Assembly: GCA_016794735.1 (NCBI GenBank)
Contig: JAEUJK010000364.1
Span: forward strand, 1-8,936
Length of the DNA: 8,936 bases
Direction: 5' to 3'
Source: Gemmatimonadota bacterium
GTDB taxonomy: Bacteria; Gemmatimonadota; Gemmatimonadetes; Gemmatimonadales; Gemmatimonadaceae
Shown here in pieces: positions 1-7,800 of this stretch. Position 1 is the stretch's first letter; each line of letters opens with the position of its first letter. The position numbers and the translations under genes were made by a program. A model generated the notes under the pieces. The model was not told the DNA's origin, searched no databases, and was given only the letters and a program-made list of their open reading frames with translations.

Positions 1-2253
1 CGCGCCTGGGACGCCGTGTGGGGATCGGCGGTCACGGTGGACTCGCTGGGCTGGGTCGCCGAGCTGCGCATCCCGCTGTCGCAACTCCGGTTTCGCGCAA
101 ACGATGCGGCGCAAAGCTGGGGCGTGAACTTCCAGCGGCGCCGCGTGCGGACGAACGAGGAGTCGCACTTCCAGCTCGTCTCGCGGCTGCAGCGCGGGAT
201 CGTGTCGCAGTTCGCCACGCTCACGAACGTCGTCGCGCGGAGTGCGCGTCGCGTGGAGCTCCGCCCGTACGCGTTAGGCTCCGTGTTCCGCGGCACCGCG
301 GAAGCCGGGAACCCGTTCCGGACCGGTCGCGACAACGGGTCGCGCGGTGGACTCGACGTACGGCTGGGCATCGGCGGCCAGTTCACCCTCGACGCCACGA
401 TCAACCCGGACTTCGGCCAGGTCGAGGCCGACCCGGCCATCATCAACCTCTCGGCCTTCGAGCAGTTCTTCGAGGAGCGTCGCCCCTTCTTCGTCGAGGA
501 CGCGAAGATCTTCGACTTCACGCTCTCGGGTGGCCGGAACCGGCTCTACTACTCACGCCGCCTCGGCCGCTCCCCACGCGGGAGTGCGCCGAGTGGCACG
601 TTGTTCTCCGACGTCCCGTCGGCCACCAACATCGTGGGCGCGGCCAAGCTGACGGGGCGCACGCAGACCGGGCTCTCCATCGGCGCACTCGCGGCGATCA
701 CCGAGGATGCCGACGCGCGGGCCTTCCTGGGGGATTCGGTCCCGACGCGCAGCTACCTCGTGGAACCGCGCGCCGAGTATGGCGTGCTCCGCCTGCGCCA
801 GGACTTCAACGGCGGCGCCTCGACGATCGGGATGATCGGCACCGCGTTGCGCCGCGAGCTGCCGGGCGATGGTGCGTTCCGGTTCCTGCCAAGCAGTGCG
901 TGGAATGGCGGGATCGACTGGGAACACCAGTGGAAGAACCGCGAGTGGGCGTTCTTCGGGTACTTCTCCGGGAGTCATGTCCGCGGCGACTCGGTGTCGA
1001 TGATCCGCATCCAGCGGGCGAGCAATCATTTCTTCCAGCGCCCCGACGCGCGGATGCTCTCCGTGGACTCGACCGCGCGCAGCATGTCCGGCTTCGACTG
1101 GCGCATGTCGATCGACAAGCGACGCGGCAAGCACTGGACGGGATCGGTGTGGGCGGCGCAGGTGTCGCCGGGCTTCGAGATCAACGACGTCGGCTTCAGC
1201 ACGCGGCAGGAAGTGCTCGACGGCGGGGTGCGGGTGTCGTACCGCGAGATCGTCCCAAACTCGGTGTTGCGCAGCTACAACTTCAACGTCAGCACCTTCC
1301 ACAACTGGAGCCACGATGCGGTGGCCGGCCCGTTCTCGCCGGACGCCTGGGGACGCGCGCACGTTGGCGGGTCGGTGAGTGTCCAGGGGAACGTCGAGTT
1401 CCTCAACTTCTGGCGCATCGAGACCAACATCTCATACCGGCCGGAGCTCAATGACCGCGCCGGCACGCGCGGCGGACCACTCATGCTGAACCCCCGGTCC
1501 GTGGAAGGCCGCATCTCGTTGAACACCGACCGCCGCCGTGCCCTCAACTTGCGCCCCGGGATCAACCTCGAGACCGGCGCCATGGGGGTCGGGAGCGAGG
1601 CCTCGTTCAGCCTCGGGATCGGGTGGCGCCCCAGCGCCCGCGTCGAGCTGGACGTGGAGCCCCGGTATCAGCGCTCGACCATCGGCGCACAGTACGTGGG
1701 GACGAGCACCGCGCTCGCCTATGCCCCCACCTTCGGGTCGCGATACCTCTTTGGCGAAGTGGCCCGCCGCGAGCTGAGCTTCCAGACGCGGCTCAATGCC
1801 GCCTTCTCCCCCACCGTCTCGTTCCAGCTGTTCGCGCAGCCCCTGCTCTCCTCGGGCGATTACTCCAACTACAAGCAGCTGCTGCGTCCGGAGTCGTTCG
1901 ACTTCGACACCTTCGCGGAAGGGACGCCGCCGCTGGTGGCCGGGGGAACAGCGTGCCGGTCCGGCCGGACCTGCGTGGACGGGAACGATCGCCGCCTGTT
2001 CGACTTCAATGGCGACGGCACGGTGGACTACACGGTCTCCGAGCAGGACTTCAACGTGCGCTCGCTGATCGGCAATGCGGTCTTCCGCTGGGAGTATCGC
2101 CCGGGGTCGACGATGTTCCTCGTCTGGCAGCGACGCCAGCGCAGCGAACTCGCGCGCGGTGACTTCTCGGCGCGACGCGACCTGGCCGAGCTGTGGCGCG
2201 CGCCGACGGACAACACGTTCCTGCTCAAGTTCAGTTACTGGTTCCCGCTGTAG
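1..2253 (+). CDS. DUF5916 outer-membrane beta-barrel protein, 5'-truncated (C-terminal 750 residues)
   Basis: The frame is open from base 1 to the TAG at 2251-2253, so the true start lies outside the window; the ATG at 16 is internal. The first ~31 visible residues, ending in ELRIPLSQLRF, match the end of the family-9 carbohydrate-binding-like domain that normally precedes DUF5916. Visible residues 134-164 hold the family hallmark (INPDFGQVEADP followed by FFEERRPFF). The rest is rich in alternating beta-strand patterns. Near the C terminus come an acidic loop DFNGDGTVD (668-676), then DFNVRSLIGNAVFRWEYRPG (683-702) and a final YWFPL, all typical of the family. Members are predicted outer-membrane barrels of about 700-900 residues, so perhaps 100-200 residues are missing. 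The function is unknown; a role in surface glycan or peptide handling is only suggested by the CBM9-like part. The only two cysteines I see, 652 and 658, lie just before the acidic loop. The family call is firm; the role is not. Confidence 0.9.
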   Translation, partial: RAWDAVWGSAVTVDSLGWVAELRIPLSQLRFRANDAAQSWGVNFQRRRVRTNEESHFQLVSRLQRGIVSQFATLTNVVARSARRVELRPYALGSVFRGTAEAGNPFRTGRDNGSRGGLDVRLGIGGQFTLDATINPDFGQVEADPAIINLSAFEQFFEERRPFFVEDAKIFDFTLSGGRNRLYYSRRLGRSPRGSAPSGTLFSDVPSATNIVGAAKLTGRTQTGLSIGALAAITEDADARAFLGDSVPTRSYLVEPRAEYGVLRLRQDFNGGASTIGMIGTALRRELPGDGAFRFLPSSAWNGGIDWEHQWKNREWAFFGYFSGSHVRGDSVSMIRIQRASNHFFQRPDARMLSVDSTARSMSGFDWRMSIDKRRGKHWTGSVWAAQVSPGFEINDVGFSTRQEVLDGGVRVSYREIVPNSVLRSYNFNVSTFHNWSHDAVAGPFSPDAWGRAHVGGSVSVQGNVEFLNFWRIETNISYRPELNDRAGTRGGPLMLNPRSVEGRISLNTDRRRALNLRPGINLETGAMGVGSEASFSLGIGWRPSARVELDVEPRYQRSTIGAQYVGTSTALAYAPTFGSRYLFGEVARRELSFQTRLNAAFSPTVSFQLFAQPLLSSGDYSNYKQLLRPESFDFDTFAEGTPPLVAGGTACRSGRTCVDGNDRRLFDFNGDGTVDYTVSEQDFNVRSLIGNAVFRWEYRPGSTMFLVWQRRQRSELARGDFSARRDLAELWRAPTDNTFLLKFSYWFPL
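2002..2028 (+). other. EF-hand/dockerin-like calcium-binding loop in the DUF5916 protein
   Basis: Codons 668-676 of the visible protein read D-F-N-G-D-G-T-V-D. This matches the D-x-N-x-D-G-x-x-D calcium loop of dockerins and EF hands, with acidic or amide ligands at positions 1, 3, 5 and 9. A CxxxxxC pair (652 and 658) sits just upstream. No helix typical of a full EF hand is evident, so an isolated Ca2+ loop between barrel strands is the most that can be proposed. Confidence 0.45.
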
Positions 2254-2311
2254 GCGCTCGTCAGCCGCCGCAGGGGTGGCGTGTTGTGTGGCGCCTCCGG
2301 GCTGGGCGACG

Positions 2312-2317
2312 TAGAAT
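2312..2317 (+). promoter_or_regulatory. Possible -10 element for the VOC gene
   Basis: TAGAAT stands out as an AT-rich hexamer in the 107-base GC-rich gap between the DUF5916 stop and the VOC start, 43 bases before the ATG. The best -35-like word (TTGTGT at 2284-2289) is 22 bases away, too far for a standard sigma-70 promoter. No terminator is visible in the gap, so read-through from the DUF5916 gene is also possible. Confidence 0.2.
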
Positions 2318-2360
2318 CCCCGCTCCCCTCCGCACGTCGACCCTCTCCCTGGAACCCTGA

Positions 2361-2771
2361 ATGACGAACGCAGCTCCGGCGATCAACGCCACGAACCTCG
2401 GCTGTTCGATCACCTGCAAGGATCTCGACGCCTCCATCCGGTTCTACCGCGATGGCATCGGCTTCGCCGTGTTGAACACCTACGAAAACGAAGGCAAGGT
2501 GGTCGCTGCCGTGATTGGCGCGGGTGAATGCCGGATCGTCCTCAACCAGGATGACGGGAAGCTCGGCTGGGACCGCATCAAGGGTCAGGGCTTCTACCTC
2601 CAGATCAATGTGGCCACCCCCGCCGATGTCGACGCGGCGGCCGCCCGTATCGCTGCGGCCGGGGGCAAGCTGCTGAGCGAGCCTGCCGACCGTCCGTGGG
2701 GTGTGCGCATGTTCCCGTTCAACGACCTGGACGGCTTCAAGCTTGGCGTCTCGACGCCGCTGGCTGGATAG
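2361..2771 (+). CDS. VOC-family protein (glyoxalase/bleomycin-resistance fold), apparently without metal ligands
   Basis: This 136-residue protein has the two beta-alpha-beta-beta-beta modules of the vicinal oxygen chelate fold. Module 1 has the D-L-x-A-S-x-x-F-Y motif at 21-29 and the following GIGF. Module 2 begins near residue 77 (GFYLQINV) and ends with the DLDG turn at 122-125. By eye against metal-dependent glyoxalases, the usual ligands are replaced: Gly14 and Tyr79 stand where the two His are expected, and Gly129 where the C-terminal Glu follows the DPDG turn. That pattern fits the binding or resistance-type members better than a metal-dependent glyoxalase or dioxygenase. No signal peptide is seen, so it is probably cytoplasmic. 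The start is the only good ATG; the upstream GGA is a weak ribosome site. A strong terminator follows 24 bases after the stop. The substrate is unknown. Confidence 0.88.
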   Translation: MTNAAPAINATNLGCSITCKDLDASIRFYRDGIGFAVLNTYENEGKVVAAVIGAGECRIVLNQDDGKLGWDRIKGQGFYLQINVATPADVDAAAARIAAAGGKLLSEPADRPWGVRMFPFNDLDGFKLGVSTPLAG

Positions 2772-2795
2772 AACGACACGACGCACCGTTCGACG

Positions 2796-2833
2796 CGACG
2801 CGGCGATGCCCCAGGTATCGCCGCGTCGTTTTT
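2796..2833 (+). terminator. Intrinsic terminator after the VOC gene
   Basis: A perfect 12-bp inverted repeat (CGACGCGGCGAT at 2796-2807, ATCGCCGCGTCG at 2817-2828) flanks a 9-base loop that can itself close by further pairs. It is followed at once by five T (2829-2833). The T-run lies only on the + side, so it should act on transcription coming from the VOC gene. Confidence 0.88.
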
Positions 2834-3025
2834 CATCCCTCGGCCCAGCCTGTCACGCAGCGATACATCCCCGCCGGACGGAATGAGCCAAGTCGATACG
2901 CCCCTTACGTTTGCGGCCCTTCGCGTGGCGTGATTCCCGACGCAGGATGCGCCGAATGCCGGACGCTCTTCCACGTCGTTCGGTGCGGTATTTCCTGCCG
3001 TCAGCTTCCTTTCCCCGAGGGCCCC
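2834..3025 (+). other. Leader region of the propeller lipoprotein gene, no clear promoter
   Basis: This 192-base stretch between the terminator and the lipoprotein start must hold the promoter if the terminator works, but I see no convincing -35/-10 pair. Weak AT-rich candidates are the ATTC around 2933-2936 and GTATTT at 2988-2993, neither with a good partner. A ribosome site GAGG lies at 3017-3020, five bases before the ATG. No small gene is supported here. Confidence 0.4.
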
Positions 3026-4600
3026 ATGACGTACCGGAAATTCCTCGTCGCGACGGCGTGTGTTGCGGCCTTTGTCGCATGCACGGACGAGCGCGACGCC
3101 GTGATCGCCGAGCGCATTACAGCGCCGGACGCCGCGCGTGACATCACCCCATCCGCAGGCGCCACCACCGCGTGGTACCAGGTACCCGGCGGCGTGGCCG
3201 TGGCCAATGACGCGGCGGACAACGTGTACACCGCACGCTGGGACTACAACCCGGCCGGCGACATCTACCTCGCCAAGCGCGACGTGAACGGGACGTTGCT
3301 GTGGGAGGTGCGGTACGACAACGTCGACGGCACGCGCCACGAAGTGGCCACATGGGTGGAGACCGATCCGAGCGGCAACATCTACGTGAGTGGCACGATC
3401 CGGTCCGGGTACTCGAGCCCCGTGAACGCGAACAGCCTGCTGATGAAGTTCGCACCTAACGGGCAGTTGCTTTGGCGGCAGGTGTACGGCACGCCGTTCG
3501 ACGGCTCATCCACGCGCAAGGTCCTCGTCGACGCCGCAGGGGCGGCCTACGTCTTCGGCATCGGGGTCTCGCCCACGGGCCAACGCACCAGCGTACGGAA
3601 GTTCAACCCGGACGGCAGCACCGCATGGACCTGGTTCGATCCCGCAGGGATCGGCTTCCCGCACAACATCAAGTGGGGTCGGGATGGCAACCTGGTGATC
3701 GCCGCGCGCTCGGTCTTTGGCATCATCAACGGATACGCCAAGGTTGACCAGAACGGCACGACGTTGTGGACGCTCGCCGGCATCCAGAGCATGACCGTCG
3801 GCGACATCGCCGGTGATGCCGCGGGGAATTCGTTCATCGTGAACGCCAATCCCACCACGGGGAGTGGCAGCTTCCTGCGCAAGCTCGGCCCGACGGGCGT
3901 GCAGATCTGGCAGCGTGGGAGCCCGGTGGGTGCGCAGCGCGTGGAGGTGGGCAGCGACCAGGCCCCCGTGATCGCCGGGTACCCGTCCACCGGGTTCGGG
4001 GCGGCGTTCGCCAAGTTCGACGCCAACGGCAACTTCCTCTGGAACAACCTGGACGCGGACGGCCCGAGCACCAACCTGCTCGCGCACGGCATGTTGATGC
4101 TCGACGCGGCGAACAGTGCCTACCTGGCCGCGAGTGACATGTCGCAGATGGGTGTGGTGAAGGTGCTCGCCAACGGCACCGCGGACTGGATGCTGCTCAT
4201 CCCGTTTGGGTATGCCGTGGACCTCGCGTTCGGCCAGCAGCAGCGGGTGTTCGTCACCGGTGGTGGAACGGTGGCGCGCATCGACCAGCAAGCCGCACCG
4301 CCACCGCCAACCAACACGCCCCCGGTCGTGACGATCACGCCGACGACGGCGACGACCATCCCGGTCGGTGGTACCTTCGGCGTGCAGGCGACCCTGGTCG
4401 ACCCGGATGTGGGTGATGGACCGTGGCCGTTCACGTGGCGCTGGAACACGGGAACCACCACCGGGACGTGGACGGCGCCAGGCACGCTGACGGCCACGCG
4501 CACCTACACGCGGGCTGGCACCTATCGCGTGGCGATGATCGTGACCGACGCCCGTGGGGCCGTGGATACCTCGAATGTCATCCGCGTGACCGTGCGCTAG
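3026..4600 (+). CDS. Lipoprotein with seven-repeat beta-propeller and C-terminal PKD-like domain
   Basis: This is a 524-residue protein. The ATG at 3026 was chosen because GAGG precedes it by five bases and it opens a lipoprotein signal (charged YRK, a hydrophobic core, then FVAC with Cys19). The frame is open further upstream, but that part runs through the terminator and the VOC gene. Residues ~48-420 carry seven copies of K-x3-[NDT]-G-x3-W, starting at K84, K141, K192, K239, K286, K330 and K379. Several are followed by a D-x-x-G-N-x-Y strand, as in SBBP- or PQQ-like propeller repeats. A proline-rich linker (424-433) leads to a PKD-like domain (~433-523) with the closing AGTY and VTDARG pattern; the usual WDFGDG is replaced. 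It should be a membrane-anchored, secreted binding or structural protein. No catalytic residues are recognisable and no specific function can be assigned. It sits between two terminators, so it is probably transcribed alone. Confidence 0.85.
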   Translation: MTYRKFLVATACVAAFVACTDERDAVIAERITAPDAARDITPSAGATTAWYQVPGGVAVANDAADNVYTARWDYNPAGDIYLAKRDVNGTLLWEVRYDNVDGTRHEVATWVETDPSGNIYVSGTIRSGYSSPVNANSLLMKFAPNGQLLWRQVYGTPFDGSSTRKVLVDAAGAAYVFGIGVSPTGQRTSVRKFNPDGSTAWTWFDPAGIGFPHNIKWGRDGNLVIAARSVFGIINGYAKVDQNGTTLWTLAGIQSMTVGDIAGDAAGNSFIVNANPTTGSGSFLRKLGPTGVQIWQRGSPVGAQRVEVGSDQAPVIAGYPSTGFGAAFAKFDANGNFLWNNLDADGPSTNLLAHGMLMLDAANSAYLAASDMSQMGVVKVLANGTADWMLLIPFGYAVDLAFGQQQRVFVTGGGTVARIDQQAAPPPPTNTPPVVTITPTTATTIPVGGTFGVQATLVDPDVGDGPWPFTWRWNTGTTTGTWTAPGTLTATRTYTRAGTYRVAMIVTDARGAVDTSNVIRVTVR

Positions 4601-4631
4601 GCGTCGCCGACAGTCGTCGCGTGGTGCCGAG

Positions 4632-4663
4632 GGGGACGAGCCGTTGCGGCTCGTCCCCTTCTT
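4632..4663 (+). terminator. Intrinsic terminator after the propeller lipoprotein gene
   Basis: An 11-bp perfect inverted repeat (GGGGACGAGCC at 4632-4642, GGCTCGTCCCC at 4648-4658) has a 5-base GTTGC loop. The stem can extend outward by a G-T and an A-T pair. The 3' arm runs into a T-rich TTCTTCT tract. It begins 31 bases after the stop codon and separates the lipoprotein gene from susC-susD. Confidence 0.8.
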
Positions 4664-4753
4664 CTCGTCAGGCACATCGACACTGCTCACCTCCACGCAT
4701 CATCCCCTCGTCCCGCACTGCTGGGACATGCGACCGGCCCAGGTGTGATTGCA

Positions 4754-4791
4754 GTGCCGCATTCCGCGGCAGCGTGATGCCATCGCGGCAC
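4754..4791 (+). repeat. Overlapping alternative inverted repeats in the susC leader
   Basis: GTGCCGC at 4754-4760 can pair either with GCGGCA at 4766-4771 (6 bp, 5-base loop) or with GCGGCAC at 4785-4791 (7 bp, 24-base loop). The two pairings exclude each other. The element ends 15 bases before the AGGGAG ribosome site of susC. GTGAT also occurs twice, at 4745-4749 and 4774-4778. This could be an operator or a leader structure, but such short GC-rich repeats also arise by chance. The remainder of the 4664-4819 gap shows no clear promoter. Confidence 0.3.
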
Positions 4792-4805
4792 CGCGCCTCT
4801 CTCAC

Positions 4806-4811
4806 AGGGAG
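4806..4811 (+). promoter_or_regulatory. Ribosome binding site of susC
   Basis: AGGGAG lies eight bases before the ATG at 4820, a good match to the anti-Shine-Dalgarno core. It supports this start, which also yields a complete signal peptide. Confidence 0.75.
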
Positions 4812-4819
4812 CCGTCCTC

Positions 4820-7800
4820 ATGCATGTTCCTCGTTTGTCGCATTGGTCCTGGCGGGCGTTCGCGCTTGCCCTCGCGCTCAGCAGTCCCGTGCGCGCACAA
4901 ACTGGCGGTACCATCACGGGTCGCATCACCGACCGCGCCACCGGTGCCCCGCTCGCGGATTCGCGGGTGCTGGTCGTCGGCACGACGCTCGAGACCATCA
5001 CCAACGAACGTGGCGAGTATCGCCTGCTCAACCTCCGGCCCGGTCGCGTGCAGCTGTCGGCGATGCGCATCGGGTACCGCGCGGCGTCCGACACGCTGCA
5101 GCTGACGGCGGGCCAGACGGCCACGCGCGACTTCGCCCTCACGGCCGCACTGACCACGCTCACCGACGTGGTGGTGACGGGCACGGTCGGGAACCAGGAA
5201 CGCCGCGCGCAGTCGGCCGTCGTGGCCAGCATCAGTGCGGGCGACATCAAGGCCGCGGCACCGATCAATACGGTCAATGACCTCCTGCAGTCGCGCGTCG
5301 CCGGGGTGTCGGTGAACGCCGCCTCCGGCCAGGCCGGTTCCTCGCGCTCCATCCGCGTGCGCGGCCCGGCATCGATCTCCCTGGCGAACCGCCCCATCGT
5401 CTTCATCGACGGCGTGCGCGTGGTCGAGACGTCCTCGAACCTCGGGACGGGCGGGCAGATGACCGATCGGCTCAACGACCTCAACCCCGACGACATCGAG
5501 TCCATCGAGGTCGTGAAGGGTCCGGCCGCGGCCACGCTGTTCGGCGCGGACGCGTCCACGGGCGTGATCCAGATCATCACCAAGCGCGGGCGCGTGGGAT
5601 CGAACTCGTTCCAGCAAACGCTCCGCAGCGAGTACGGCACGGTGGACCGCAACTTCGACCCGCCGAGCAACTACGGTGCGTGCACGGCGGCCCTGGTCGC
5701 CGCCTCCAGCACCAACCCGCTCTGCCGCGGCAAGACGGTCGGGACGATCGTGAGCGACAACCCACTCCTCCGCACCAGCGCCTTCCGCCAGGGGTCCGAC
5801 CTCCTCCTGGGATGGAGCGGTCGCGGCGGTGGCCAGAACTACGGCTACTTCCTCAGCCTCGGTGCCGATCGCAACCTTGGCGTGCTGCCGAACAATGAAT
5901 TCAAGCGGTACAGCGCGCGCAGCAACTTCAACTTCATCCCGACACCGACGTTGACCGTCGAGGCCGGGATCCAGACGCTGCAGTCGACGTCCCTGATCCC
6001 GGACAACGACAACAACATCTACGGCTACCTCGGCGGCGCCCTGCTCGGTTCCCCGCTGACGCGCCGCGATGATGGGGCCGCTGGCCAGGATGGGTGGTTC
6101 GGCTTCGCCCGCCAGGTGCCGGCGATCTCCGCCATCGATAACAACGTCACCACGCGCCGCAACATCCTCACCGCCAGCGGCACCTACCTGCCCGCTGCCT
6201 GGTTCAAGAATCGCGTGACCCTCGGCGCGGACCTGCTGCAGGACGAGGCCACGCGGTACTTCCCGCGGAACGCCGTCGGACAGTACGCCGGCCTGCTGAA
6301 CACCGGTAACAACACGCAGACCCGGCTCAACGCGCAGCGGTACACCGCGGACTATATCGCCGACATCAACCGTCGTTTCCTCTCCGACGACCGGTTGCAG
6401 GTGAACCTGTCGCTCGGCGCGCAGGCGATTGTCACGCGCACCGACTCGCTGGCTGCCACCGGCCAGGGCTTCACGACCAACAGCTCCAACGTGATCGGGT
6501 CGGCGTCGACCACGACGTCCAACCAGCAGTTCAATGAAACGCGCCAGGTGGGAGCGCTCGGCCAGCTGCAGCTCGGCTGGCGCGATCGGCTCTTCCTCCA
6601 GCTCGGCGCACGGTACGACGACTTCTCCGCGTTCGGCACGGAGACCGATCCCATCTTCCTGCCCAAGATCGGCGCGTCGTGGGTCGTGAGCGACGAATCG
6701 TGGTTCTCGCCGCTGGCCGACCTCTTCGGCTCGTTCCGGCTGCGTGCCGCCTACGGCACCACCGGTCGTGCGCCGCTCCCGGGCGCCGCGCTGACCACGC
6801 TGGCCTCGGCGCCTAACGCCGTGGGCAGTGGACAGGCCATCGTCAGCGAGCCGGGCGCCGTCCCGCTCAACCCCGGCAACGAGAAGTTGCGCCCGGAGAA
6901 GGGCACCGAGTTCGAGGCCGGCGTCGACATCACGATGTTGCGCGATCGCGTGCAGCTCGAGTTGGGGTACTTCGACAAGCGCAGCCGCGACGTGTTGCTG
7001 CAGCGGCCGTTGCCGCCGTCCCAGGGCTTCCTCGCCAACCCGTTCGTCAACATCGGCGAAGTGCGCAATCGCGGTTGGGAAGTCGCCTTGAACGCCGCGC
7101 TGTTCCGCTCGCGCAACTTCGAGTGGGAAAGCCGCCTCGCGATGAACACGCTCGACAGCAAGATCGTGAGCCTCGGTGAAGTGGCGCCGTTCAATACGCT
7201 CAACCGCTTCACCCCGGGGTTCCAGCCGGGCGCGTTTGTCTCCAAGCGCATCAAGTCGCTCAACGAGCAGACCGGCGTGGTCACCGTGGCCGACACCTTC
7301 GAGGTGGTCGGGAACCTGTGGCCCACGCTCGAGGCCGGGCTCACCAACACGGTCACCCTGTTCAAGAACCTGCGCTTCGTCGCGCTGGTCGACACCAAGC
7401 AGGATTTCGTCCTGTTCAACAACGCGGACTTCTTCCGCGAGACGCAGGTGGTGCGCTCCAACCGGCGCCTCGACCCGACCGTCCTCTCCGCGCGCGAGCG
7501 GCTGCGCCGGTACGGCAACCCCAACGCCGGCCAGCCGGCGTTCGTGCAACTCAACGGCCAGTCGACCACCGTCGACGAGGTGCGGGACGCCTACCTGCAG
7601 CCGGGTGACTTCATCCGCCTGCGCGAGGTCTCGGCCACGTGGACGGTGCCGCGTCGCTTCGCTGGCGCCTGGGGCCCGGTGAATGCCGCCTCGATCGGCA
7701 TTGCGTTCCAGAACCTCGGGTTGTGGACGGACTACGAGGGCTTCGACCCCGAAGTGGTCTCCGCGGCCAACAACGACTTCAACCGGACGGACTTCTTCAC

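Noticed and set aside
18..1454. Plus-strand frame of 478 codons overlapping the DUF5916 gene
   Set aside because: It is a frame-shifted shadow, Arg/Pro/Ala-rich with no motif, while the overlapping frame carries the DUF5916 hallmark.
2252..2296. AGGCGC/GCGCCT inverted repeat after the DUF5916 stop as a terminator
   Set aside because: The arms are only 6 bp with a 33-base loop and no T-run follows.
2696..3025. A longer upstream start for the propeller lipoprotein
   Set aside because: The frame is open, but it overlaps the VOC gene and the intrinsic terminator and would bury the lipoprotein signal peptide. The ATG at 3026 has a ribosome site and a proper signal.
3506..4696. Minus-strand open frame of 396 codons opposite the propeller gene
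   Set aside because: It has skewed Arg/His/Gly composition and no recognisable domain, and it covers a terminator and a gene with clear repeats on the other strand.
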